Assembly: GCA_027039485.1 (NCBI GenBank)
Contig: JALWDZ010000013.1
Location: 1-38,557, forward strand
Direction of reading: 5' to 3'
Length of the DNA stretch: 38,557 nt
From: Candidatus Shapirobacteria bacterium
Lineage (GTDB): Bacteria; Patescibacteriota; Microgenomatia; UBA12405; UBA6130
In this document: one piece after another, positions 1 to 6,619 of the stretch
How the letters are laid out: every line of letters starts with the position of its first letter
How positions within the stretch are numbered: position 1 is the stretch's first letter
The notes under the pieces: model-generated
Databases searched by the model: none
The model's input: only the letters and a program-made list of their open reading frames with translations
Told to the model about the DNA's origin: nothing
Position numbers and translations under genes: made by a program

Positions 1-87
1 CCCCTAAAGTAGGGGTAAACCCGAGGTGTAAAGGGTAAACCACCTCCGAGGTGGAATACACTCCGCCAGCCGGCGGAACACCTCGGG
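1..87 (+). repeat. REP-like double-hairpin repeat, copy 1 (palindrome-insert subtype)
   Basis: It begins with a small hairpin CCCCTA-AAG-TAGGGG. The main element follows: outer arms CCCGAGGTGT and ACACCTCGGG enclose an inner palindrome CCACCTCCGAGGTGG. The last loop holds the 16-bp palindrome TCCGCCAGCCGGCGGA instead of the CTTG found in promoter-type copies, so no TTGACA box is formed. Bases 88-118 are word-repeat filler. Confidence 0.9.
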
Positions 88-118
88 ATAATCTTAAGCT
101 CCAAGTTCCAAGCTCCAA

Positions 119-1111
119 TTACCTAGTTCCTAGTTCCTTTTTCACCTCAATCCCCACAAACCCGTGCTCGATAATGCGGTCAAGGTAGCCGGGAATCCGA
201 TAGTAGCGGCTAATTTGTTCTAAAATTTCCGCCGGCGAGAACTCATGGGCATCCGCAGCCACATCAGGCTGAAAAAAACGCCCGCCGGTCAAAAGTTGGG
301 CCGGGCACATGCCTAAACCAGCCCGGCGAAAAACTGAACTTACTAGCGGGCCAAAAACAACCTTTTCCACCCGACAGACCATACTATCATGACGCCCCAC
401 TGCGCTCTCTCGATATTCTTCCGGAGCTTCGGGGTCCACCTGGAAGCGAATCTTGTCCCCCGGCCTCAACATGGCATAACGCCAATCTCCAGGCTTAAAC
501 GCCCGCCCCTCAAAAGTCTTGCTGCCATTCCGAATCATGGCAAAATAGAAAGGGTAAAGTTTCATCTCTATAGTCTTTGATCCAGCTGGCCGTTTGGCTT
601 GCGCCTGCTCTCGAAGTGCTTGCCATTTCTCTTCTTTAGCCCAAAGGTGATTTAAAAGCGGCTGAAAAGTATCCCCTAACTTTTCCAAAGTTTCCCTCCC
701 ACTCAAAGAGCCAACCGGGCCGGCTCCCAAAATAAGAGGCAATACCTCGTCGGCTGGCTTTACTATTTGGGTATCCAAGACAAGGTCTAGAGTAAAAGCA
801 TACGGTTCCAGCCTAAAATAGTCTTTAAAAGAAGCCAACATCCACAATGATATTTCTCTAACCATATCCAAAATAAGATAAAGCCCCTTAGGGTTTTCTA
901 AATCCCAAAGGCGGAACTGTTCAGCTACCCCCTGGAAAGTTTTCCAACCCTGCTGGCCATACAATTCTTGGAGGGCCCTTTCTTGGATTCCTACTAATTT
1001 GCGCCAATTTGTTTGTTCTCTCGCGGAAATAACATCCCCCCGCCAACTTGGCCCCCCGAGATCAGAACCAAAAAGCTTTTGCATACCTTGCAGCAATTCT
1101 TTGAAAGCCAT
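119..1111 (-). CDS. ASCH-domain protein with a helical N-terminal region
   Basis: The 330-residue product has a C-terminal half (about residues 180-325) that reads as an ASCH domain. It has the pattern EMKLYPFYFAMIRNGSKTFEGR, then LRPGDKIRF, then a strand with VCRVEKV. ASCH domains have a PUA-like RNA-binding fold and some act on modified nucleosides, but the substrate here is unknown. The first 180 residues are predicted helical and unrecognised. The start is favoured because TATACT lies 6 nt before the ATG on the minus strand, giving a leaderless transcript. It stands alone, divergent from the next gene. ASCH assignment is fairly sure; function is open. Confidence 0.75.
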   Translation of the reverse strand: MAFKELLQGMQKLFGSDLGGPSWRGDVISAREQTNWRKLVGIQERALQELYGQQGWKTFQGVAEQFRLWDLENPKGLYLILDMVREISLWMLASFKDYFRLEPYAFTLDLVLDTQIVKPADEVLPLILGAGPVGSLSGRETLEKLGDTFQPLLNHLWAKEEKWQALREQAQAKRPAGSKTIEMKLYPFYFAMIRNGSKTFEGRAFKPGDWRYAMLRPGDKIRFQVDPEAPEEYRESAVGRHDSMVCRVEKVVFGPLVSSVFRRAGLGMCPAQLLTGGRFFQPDVAADAHEFSPAEILEQISRYYRIPGYLDRIIEHGFVGIEVKKELGTR

Positions 1112-1267
1112 ACCTGAAGTATACCGCCTCCTATAACATTATTCAATCGGTAAATTATCCAACTCCAACTAAATACTGCTGTAAAAAACGTTTCCAATAT
1201 AGTCATTGCGTTATAATATTGCAACTAAAAGGTTATCGATTTTATAAATAAGGCATTATTTAAAATA

Positions 1268-1831
1268 ATGAAAGAATCTCTAATTCCACAACCCAAATAC
1301 ACCGAAAGTGCTCCTCAGCCTCTTGATAAGATTATTTCTAAAACCTTCGAGAATTATTTCTTTTCCCTGCCATTTATTCCGCATAGAAGAGAACTAGGGC
1401 AATTCTTAAATTCTAAATTAGCCAATTTTGATCCCAACGAAATGGAAGATTTAATACAAAGAAAGCCAATTCTAAATGTAAAACTTATTTCTCGCTATCT
1501 AAAGCGAAATGATTTTCTGGGAGCATATGAGGCTTTCTGGGCAACATGGAATCCTGTAACTCATAAAGCCATTCGGTCTGTGTATGATGCTTTGGGAGGA
1601 AACGATAATGCGCCGATAGCAACAATTGGCGCATTTTTATACAGTGGACTAGTTCACACTCTCCATCCATACATGATCCCCATTTATATCATCTTAGCTA
1701 TCAATGGGCGTTGGACAGATATTGCTTCCACGGCTATGGTAGTTACTGGCACATTTGGCGCTCTAAGCATTCCGGTAGCAACCCGTAAAATCATCCGTGT
1801 TAAAAATGCCAAAAATATTAGGGAACGTTAG
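1268..1831 (+). CDS. Hypothetical protein with C-terminal membrane segments
   Basis: I do not recognise this 187-residue protein. The N-terminal 110 residues are soluble and charged. The C-terminal part has two likely membrane segments, one around GAFLYSGLVHTLHPYMIPIYI and one around ASTAMVVTGTFGALSIPVA, and ends in a basic tail. A promoter of the form TTGCAA-17-TTATAA lies upstream, leaving a leader of about 20 nt without a Shine-Dalgarno. The gene is visibly AT-richer than the neighbouring core genes, like several other unknown ORFs here. It is divergent from the ASCH gene and convergent with the lipoprotein gene that follows. Confidence 0.6.
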   Translation: MKESLIPQPKYTESAPQPLDKIISKTFENYFFSLPFIPHRRELGQFLNSKLANFDPNEMEDLIQRKPILNVKLISRYLKRNDFLGAYEAFWATWNPVTHKAIRSVYDALGGNDNAPIATIGAFLYSGLVHTLHPYMIPIYIILAINGRWTDIASTAMVVTGTFGALSIPVATRKIIRVKNAKNIRER

Positions 1832-1886
1832 GAAGTGCAAATGCAGATTATCTACCAATATACTTCTTAAGCCTAATTTTCTATTT

Positions 1887-2894
1887 CTACATCCATTCAA
1901 GAGTAAAAAAGTCGTATTTGGATTTCTGGGGGTAAACTTGCTGGTAGCGCTCTAAAAAATGCTTTCTGGCACCAGAAAGATTGACCGCCTCGGCGCCAAT
2001 GTTGCGCGTTCCTTGAGAAAGCACAATGTTAGTTCCCAAACCATTATAATCGGGGCCCAAAACAAACATATGAGCCACTTCCCCCGTCTTGTCAAGCCAT
2101 GTTTTCTTAGTAACCCCCACTACCAGTTGCCCATTATCCAGCGCCGCCCGCAATCCGGCCAACGTCTTTACCGGCCGCCAGCCGCGCCGTTGTGCCTCCG
2201 CTCCCTTAAACCACTTATCAGCCCGGTCAGAACTCAAAAAATGGTAAATTTTGTCAAACCGGCCACCGTACTTTTTCATTGCCCAGCTAATCTGGTCGGC
2301 GGTCATTGGATTAGGCCGAAGATCATTGCCCTCCACCAGCATCGTTAAAGCAATAGGGTCGTCCGCACCCTGATGGCCAAAAAGAGCCCGAATCAAGTCT
2401 ATCGCCCGAATGTTGCAAACATAAATCTCGTTTCCCTTAGCATCCTTATTATTTCCATAGCGCTGGCCTTTTTGGGAGAAATCATTAATGTCTAGATAGC
2501 CTAGCACTAAAGCAAAGCGCTCGCTTATAACTTTCAGCCGCAATTGTTGGCTATCGGGCTGCCGCCCTAATTCATTCTCCCGCCACTGGCGAATCCTTTG
2601 GATACCCGGATCCGAATTAAGCGGCAAATCGCCAAGCGCCAGCCGGTTAAGATCCCCTTCTAAAGCTGGCGACATATATTTTTCCCGAAGTCGCCGGCCC
2701 AATTCCATTTTGCCCCTAAATTCTGGCGAAAGCGGCAAAGGAACATATTTCTGCCGTTCCGGTCCGGACGCCGCCAACTGCTCTTGCCCAACCGATTTTT
2801 TCCCGCAGCCAGCCAATAAAGCTGTCCCTGCTGTTGCTGCTGCGCCTTTCAAAAAATCCCGCCTGGTAATGCCCTTGCTACCCTCGTCTTCCAT
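1887..2894 (-). CDS. Tat-exported lipoprotein with a CHAP/NlpC-like Cys-His pattern
   Basis: The ORF track starts at 2915, but the codons for YY in its MACYYKAM prefix are a TATTAT box. The ATG at 2894 is 6 nt downstream, so I take a leaderless start there (335 residues). The N-terminus has a twin-arginine motif (TRRDFLKG), a hydrophobic core and a lipobox ending LLAGCG, predicting Tat export and lipid anchoring. A Cys in YVCNIRAIDL, followed by DLRPN..MTADQI, a 'W+PV' strand, a GQLVVG strand and a His in EVAHMFVLGP, resembles the Cys-then-His layout of papain-like cell-wall amidases. That enzymatic reading is inference. Confidence 0.7.
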   Translation of the reverse strand: MEDEGSKGITRRDFLKGAAATAGTALLAGCGKKSVGQEQLAASGPERQKYVPLPLSPEFRGKMELGRRLREKYMSPALEGDLNRLALGDLPLNSDPGIQRIRQWRENELGRQPDSQQLRLKVISERFALVLGYLDINDFSQKGQRYGNNKDAKGNEIYVCNIRAIDLIRALFGHQGADDPIALTMLVEGNDLRPNPMTADQISWAMKKYGGRFDKIYHFLSSDRADKWFKGAEAQRRGWRPVKTLAGLRAALDNGQLVVGVTKKTWLDKTGEVAHMFVLGPDYNGLGTNIVLSQGTRNIGAEAVNLSGARKHFLERYQQVYPQKSKYDFFTLEWM

Positions 2895-3048
2895 AGCCTT
2901 ATAATAGCACGCCAACTAATTAGCATAACAACCGAATAGATCACAAAAACAGGAAAGCCCACTCGCCGGCTGACAGATTAGTTCCTAGTTCCATTTTTAC
3001 TTTTAACTTATTTTCCACTTTCCACTTAAACTTTTCACTTTTCTGCTC
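2895..3048. repeat. Intergenic filler with AGTTCC and CACTTT word repeats
   Basis: It contains GTTCCTAGTTCC-type words and a pyrimidine-rich run of TTTTCACTTTCCACTTAAAC type. Both families recur in most other gaps of this window. No gene seen. Confidence 0.6.
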
Positions 3049-4293
3049 CTAGTTCCAATCCGGCTTCTTGGCGCTAATTACCGCTGCCCAAAACTGCCCT
3101 GGCTGGAGGTACTGGCGGGCAAAGTCAGCCACCGCCGCTTCTTCCACCGCCGCCACTTTCGCCGCCACATCCGTTGGCAAGAGGACCCGCCGCTCAAAGA
3201 GCCAGCTTTTGTTCAACAAACTGGCCACCCGGGCCGGGTTTTCATAGCTCATCAGCAGCCGCCCCCGGACCATGTTTTTGGCCCGCTGGATCTCGCTCCG
3301 GCGCAAATTCCGCCCCACCCGCCGCAGTTCTTCGCGAATAATCTCCAGGCTGGTAGCCAGCTTGTCCTGGCGCACCCCGGCCTTGACGGCAAAATAGCCA
3401 GCCGGCTGGTATTCGTGCTGGCTGGCCCAAAGGTAATAGGCCCAACCGCGCCGCTGGCGGATTTCCCGGGTTAACCGCGAGCTGAAGCCGCCGCCCAAAA
3501 CCGCCGCCAAAACCTTGCCGGCCCACTTTTCCTCAGCCCGGCGGCCCACCGTTGGCACCCCCAAGACAAAATGGGCCTGCTTGACATCTTTCTCTTGCCA
3601 ACGCAATGGCGCTGAAGTTGGTTTTGGTTTAACCCGAGGGCTAGTCGGCTGCCCCGCCGGCAAGGCAGCAAAATATTGCTCCACCCAATCTTTGGCCCGG
3701 CGGCAGTTGCCAATCGCCCCAACAACTGCCAAGCTAGCATTGCCGCCCCGATACCACCGGCGATAAAAGCGCCGAAAATCAGCCGCTTGAAAACTAGCAA
3801 TCGTCTTTTGGTAACCAATAATCGGCCGCCCCAACCGGTTGCGCCCCAAAACCTGTTGTTCGAACAGGTCGTCGACATTGTCCATCGGCCGGTCCAAATA
3901 CATCCGCAGCTCTTCCAAAATCACTCCCCGCTCTTGGCCAACATCCTCTTGCCGAAAAAGGGGCGCCGTCATCATCTGGCTGATAATTTCCAACCCCGAA
4001 GCCAAATACTCCGGCGGCAATTTCAGCCAAAAGGCAGTGTTTTCCTTGTCGGTGTAAGCATTGTTCAGGCCGCCTAGGCTGTCAATCACCCGCGCCAGCT
4101 GGTCGGCCCGGGGCCATTTTTTCGTCCCCCGAAAAACCATATGCTCCAAAAAATGAGCCAGGCCGGCTTCTCGGGGCGCCTCGTTTTTTGACCCCGTCCG
4201 GGCCATAAACTCAATGGCGACCGAAGTTGCCGCCGGCTGGGGCAGGAGAAAAACATTGAGCCCGTTGGCCAACCGAAATTGCCGCAATTCCAT
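3049..4293 (-). CDS. M16-family zinc metalloprotease (insulinase/processing-peptidase type)
   Basis: The inverted zinc motif HFLEH is at residues 47-51 when the start is placed at 4293. The distal glutamate is expected in the VILEELRMY helix about 75 residues later. The product is 414 residues, the usual length of a single bacterial M16 subunit such as the PqqL/YmxG group, with the R/Y-containing second domain (RRGWAYYLWAS) intact. The track start at 4314 is rejected: its MCYYWKAM prefix covers a TATTAT box 9 nt before the internal ATG. The gene is strongly GC-biased at third positions, like other core genes. The likely role is degradation of peptides or cleavage of processed precursors. The substrate is unknown. 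Confidence 0.92.
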   Translation of the reverse strand: MELRQFRLANGLNVFLLPQPAATSVAIEFMARTGSKNEAPREAGLAHFLEHMVFRGTKKWPRADQLARVIDSLGGLNNAYTDKENTAFWLKLPPEYLASGLEIISQMMTAPLFRQEDVGQERGVILEELRMYLDRPMDNVDDLFEQQVLGRNRLGRPIIGYQKTIASFQAADFRRFYRRWYRGGNASLAVVGAIGNCRRAKDWVEQYFAALPAGQPTSPRVKPKPTSAPLRWQEKDVKQAHFVLGVPTVGRRAEEKWAGKVLAAVLGGGFSSRLTREIRQRRGWAYYLWASQHEYQPAGYFAVKAGVRQDKLATSLEIIREELRRVGRNLRRSEIQRAKNMVRGRLLMSYENPARVASLLNKSWLFERRVLLPTDVAAKVAAVEEAAVADFARQYLQPGQFWAAVISAKKPDWN

Positions 4294-4359
4294 TGCTTTC
4301 CAATAATAGCACAACGCCGCCGCCGGAGTGCGATGCCCCCGCGTATTCTAGGCGATTTA

Positions 4360-4423
4360 CCCAGGTGTCAACCTAGGACACCTCCGAGGTGGTTTAGTCC
4401 GCCGGCTGGCGGAGACACCTAGG
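4360..4423 (+). repeat. REP-like repeat, diverged copy with nested palindrome
   Basis: The arms read CCAGGTGT and ACACCTAGG, changed from CCCGAGGTGT/ACACCTCGGG. The inner palindrome CACCTCCGAGGTG is kept and the 16-bp TCCGCCGGCTGGCGGA palindrome sits in the last loop. Confidence 0.8.
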
Positions 4424-4482
4424 AAGTTGAGGCGAGAAATATGCTGATTTTTGATTCTTGAGGCTTATCAGAATAGTCTGAT

Positions 4483-4557
4483 TGGCTCCGGCGGGAGGAT
4501 TCGAACCTCCAACCTCGGACTTAACAGGTCCTCGCGCTACCGTTGCGCCACGCCGGA
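4483..4557 (-). tRNA. tRNA-Asn (GTT)
   Basis: Minus-strand reading gives acceptor TCCGGCG paired with CGCCGGA, discriminator G and an encoded CCA. The anticodon loop is CTGTTAA in a good stem, and the T-arm is GTTCGAATC. The 5' 13 nt plus 6 nt of leader are duplicated at 4836-4854 on the other side of a GIY-YIG gene. The stop codon of that gene lies inside this tRNA. An encoded CCA is not seen in the other three tRNAs here. Confidence 0.95.
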
Positions 4558-4797
4558 AAGCTGCTTTAAAAACTCTCTTCCTCGGTAACTTTTTAACTCT
4601 TTCTCCCGTTTTAACGCCTCACTGCGTGTTAAAAATTCCTCCTTATATATAAGCTCCCATTTTCCGCTAAATTTTGCTGTAAAACTTTTTTTAAATGTTC
4701 TCTGATTATGTAATTTTAATCTTTGTTCTATATCGCACGTCTGGCCAATATATATTTTATTATACTCTCGATTAATGATAGCGTAAACAAAAAACAT
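4537..4797 (-). CDS. GIY-YIG endonuclease-domain protein inserted at the tRNA-Asn 5' end
   Basis: This 86-residue protein is a single GIY-YIG domain of the UvrC/UPF0213-like small type. It has FVYAI, then KIYIGQT, an arginine in DIEQRLKLH and a glutamate in ALKREKELKSY. The domain assignment is secure; whether it cuts DNA in vivo is not. The last six codons and the TAG stop are the first bases of tRNA-Asn, a 21-nt overlap. A 19-bp direct repeat of the tRNA start flanks the gene. Maturation of the tRNA by RNase P would therefore remove the stop codon from the mRNA. No Shine-Dalgarno is visible. Confidence 0.88.
   Translation of the reverse strand: MFFVYAIINREYNKIYIGQTCDIEQRLKLHNQRTFKKSFTAKFSGKWELIYKEEFLTRSEALKREKELKSYRGREFLKQLSGVAQR
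4545..4563 (+). repeat. 19-bp direct repeat at GIY-YIG insert, tRNA-side copy
   Basis: GCGCCACGCCGGAAAGCTG. On the minus strand this is the first 13 nt of tRNA-Asn plus 6 nt of leader. An exact second copy is at 4836-4854. Confidence 0.9.
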
Positions 4798-4835
4798 GTT
4801 TTTGCTCCTCGCGCACCTCCGCCGGCTGGCGGAGC

Positions 4836-4854
4836 GCCACGCCGGAAAGCTGTC
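4836..4854 (+). repeat. 19-bp direct repeat at GIY-YIG insert, promoter-side copy
   Basis: This is an exact copy of 4545-4563, 291 bp away, and represents a tRNA-Asn 5' fragment without the rest of the tRNA. A 16-bp TCCGCCGGCTGGCGGA palindrome sits right beside it, inside the insert. Confidence 0.9.
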
Positions 4855-4890
4855 TAATTATAGCAAGAGATGGGAAATGGTCAAAATAAA
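4855..4890 (-). promoter_or_regulatory. Possible original tRNA-Asn promoter
   Basis: On the minus strand a TTGACC hexamer is followed, after a near-standard spacer, by an A/T-rich -10-like box just before the 19-bp tRNA fragment. This is where a tRNA promoter would have been before the insertion. The -10 assignment is weak. Confidence 0.4.
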
Positions 4891-5190
4891 ACACCAAATT
4901 CCAAATCACAAGCACCAAATCACAACCCTGCCCCGACGTCACGTCGGGGCAATACCAAAATCCTAAATATTCAGAGCTTAGAACTTAGAACTTGGAACTC
5001 AGTAAGAAGAAGATTAAACAATGTAGAATATCAGGAAAAATCAGGTAATCAAGGAAAGAGAAGCAGAGATCAGAAGAACAGGGAAAGTTAACCTGATACC
5101 CTGATACCCTAACCAAGCTCCAAGCTCTGAGTTCCAAGCTCCGAGTTCCATTTTAACTTTCCACTTAAACTTTTCACTTTTCCCATCTCC
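4870..5190. repeat. Repeat-filled intergenic region
   Basis: It holds CAAATTCCAAATCACAAGC-type words and the hairpin CCCCGACGTCACGTCGGGG. GAACTTAGAACTTGGAACTC words come next, followed by one copy (5001-5113, reverse orientation) of an approximately 110-150 bp composite repeat that contains AGAATATCAGG and GTTAACCTGATACCC. CACTTT pyrimidine words close the region. The 73-aa ORF in the track is an artefact of these repeats. No gene seen. Confidence 0.7.
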
Positions 5191-5192
5191 TC

Positions 5193-5221
5193 TTGACAAA
5201 TTCACATTTTGGGTATATATT
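5193..5221 (+). promoter_or_regulatory. Sigma70-type promoter of the DUF134 gene
   Basis: TTGACA, 17 bp, TATATT, then 6 nt to the ATG. The transcript should be leaderless. Confidence 0.8.
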
Positions 5222-5227
5222 CAAAAT

Positions 5228-5704
5228 ATGGGTCGCCATCGGAAACATTGCCGGGTTGCTTTTTGGCCCGAGATCCGCCGCTTTCGGCCAGTAGCTCGCC
5301 AGCACCGGCCAGCGGTGGTCCTTTCCCGGGCCGAGGTTGAGGCGTTGCGCCTAGCCGATTTTGCCGGTTGGCAGCAAATTCCTGCCAGCCGCCGGTTGGG
5401 CGTTTCCCAAAGCACTTTCCAACGCCTCCTCCGGCGCGCCCGGCAGAAGGTGGCCCAAGCGTTAGTTATTGGTCAAGAAATTCGCTTGGAAGGAGGTGAG
5501 GCAAAAATGAACGGTTTTGGTCGTGGTCGCGGTGGGCAAGGTGGTTTTGGCGCCGGTCCGGGCGGCTATTGTGTCTGCACCAATCCCAAGTGCGGCTACA
5601 AAGTCCCCCACCAAGCCGGCGTCCCTTGCTACCAAATGAAGTGCCCCAAGTGCGGCAGCTCAATGATTCGCGAGGAAGCCGCCAGCGCCCTCAAGAACGA
5701 GTGA
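5228..5704 (+). CDS. DUF134 DNA-binding regulator fused to a zinc-ribbon protein
   Basis: Residues 1-93 match the DUF134 layout: GRHRKHCRVAFWPEIRRFRP, then VEALRLADFAG, then an HTH segment (SRRLGVSQSTFQRLLRRARQKVA) and an RLEGGEAK tail. The rest starts with a Gly-rich segment (MNGFGRGRGGQGG). It then carries a ribbon with CVC..PKCG, VPHQAGVPCYQMKC and CPKCG, which is usually encoded as a separate small protein next to DUF134. A strong AAGGAGGTG lies 7 nt before the in-frame ATG at 5507, so the ribbon (65 residues) is probably also made alone. DUF134 proteins are thought to regulate metal/FeS-related genes; the target is unknown. Confidence 0.85.
   Translation: MGRHRKHCRVAFWPEIRRFRPVARQHRPAVVLSRAEVEALRLADFAGWQQIPASRRLGVSQSTFQRLLRRARQKVAQALVIGQEIRLEGGEAKMNGFGRGRGGQGGFGAGPGGYCVCTNPKCGYKVPHQAGVPCYQMKCPKCGSSMIREEAASALKNE
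5507..5704 (+). CDS. Probable internal start: stand-alone Gly-rich zinc ribbon
   Basis: An in-frame ATG (codon 94 of the DUF134 ORF) is preceded by GGAAGGAGGTGAGGCAAAA, one of the best Shine-Dalgarno sequences in this window. Most first genes here have none. The product would be a 65-residue protein with paired CxxC motifs. Either the two ancestral genes lost their intervening stop, or both a fusion and a short form are made. Confidence 0.6.
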   Translation: MNGFGRGRGGQGGFGAGPGGYCVCTNPKCGYKVPHQAGVPCYQMKCPKCGSSMIREEAASALKNE

Positions 5705-5715
5705 TAGAATAGGGC

Positions 5716-6444
5716 GTGGGGCAACTTTACCTTGGCACATCAGGTTTTAGCTATGCCGACTGGCGGGGTGAATTTTACCCGCGAGAACTTTCGCCCCGCC
5801 AGTGGTTGGAATTTTACAGCCAGCAATTTAACAGCCTGGAAATCAACAGCACCTTCTACCGCCTCCCCCGCCCGGCCACCTTTGCCAACTGGCACCGCCG
5901 CACTCCGGTCGACTTTCGCTTCGCCATCAAGGCGCCCCGCCGTTTGACCCACTTTCATCGCCTCAACATTGGCCCGCCCCTTTGGCAATGGTTTTGGCAA
6001 GCTATCCAGCCGCTCCAGGAAAAATTGGCCGTTATCCTCTGGCAGCTGCCGCCCAGCTTCCAATTGAACCTTAACCGCCTCCAGCAATTTTTGAACCGTT
6101 ACGCCCAAACGGCGCGCTTCGCTTTCGAATTCCGCCACCCCAGTTGGTTCCAGCCGCCGGTTTTTCAGCTTCTCCGCCAACACAACGCCAGCCTGGTTTG
6201 GCACGACGCCCAAGCCTTTCCCCAACCGCCGCGCCGGCCAACTGCCGACTTTGTTTACCTCCGCTTCCACGGGGTGGAAATCCTCTACAACTACGAATAC
6301 AGCCGGGAGCAGCTGGCCGCCTGGGCCAAAATCATCCGCCGCCAGTTGCAACACAGGGATGTCTTTGCCTACTTCAACAACGACCCCGGCGCCTTTGCCC
6401 CCAAAAACGCCCGCGACCTCGCCCGCCTTATCCAGCAAAATTAG
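5716..6444 (+). CDS. DUF72 (YecE-like) protein
   Basis: The 242-residue product starts GQLYLGTSGFSYADWRGEFYP, the DUF72 signature. It also has FNSLEINSTFYRLP, FRFAIKAPRRLTH, FEFRHPSW and the C-terminal FNNDPGAFAPKNA. The family has a TIM-barrel fold of unsettled function. The start is a GTG, 11 nt after the upstream stop, with TAGAAT 5 nt before it, so it may be read from the DUF134 transcript or from its own leaderless start. A 283-aa ORF on the opposite strand is only its GC-rich shadow. Confidence 0.92.
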   Translation: MGQLYLGTSGFSYADWRGEFYPRELSPRQWLEFYSQQFNSLEINSTFYRLPRPATFANWHRRTPVDFRFAIKAPRRLTHFHRLNIGPPLWQWFWQAIQPLQEKLAVILWQLPPSFQLNLNRLQQFLNRYAQTARFAFEFRHPSWFQPPVFQLLRQHNASLVWHDAQAFPQPPRRPTADFVYLRFHGVEILYNYEYSREQLAAWAKIIRRQLQHRDVFAYFNNDPGAFAPKNARDLARLIQQN

Positions 6445-6475
6445 CTCCCCTCTAGGCACAAAATTTCTCCAAAAT

Positions 6476-6530
6476 CCCGAGGTGTAAAGGGTAAACCACC
6501 TCCGAGGTGTAATGCACTTGACACCTCGGG
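6476..6530 (+). repeat. REP-like repeat, promoter subtype
   Basis: Full element CCCGAGGTGT...TTGACACCTCGGG. The TTGACA box has a weak TAAAAT 15 bp downstream. The conserved lead-in AGGCACAAAATTTCTCCAAAAT precedes it. Confidence 0.9.
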
Positions 6531-6619
6531 AAATGTCGTAAAATATGATCCTTTCCAACACCAATCTAGCCCCACAAGCCAAACCAATCAATCAGCAAAA
6601 GGCGTGTTAAAATAAACCA

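Noticed and set aside
4870-5091. 73-aa ORF
   Set aside because: Composed of CAAATTCC and GAACTTGG repeat words.
5740-6591. 283-aa ORF on the minus strand
   Set aside because: It is the antisense shadow of the well-supported DUF72 gene, produced by GC-rich third positions.
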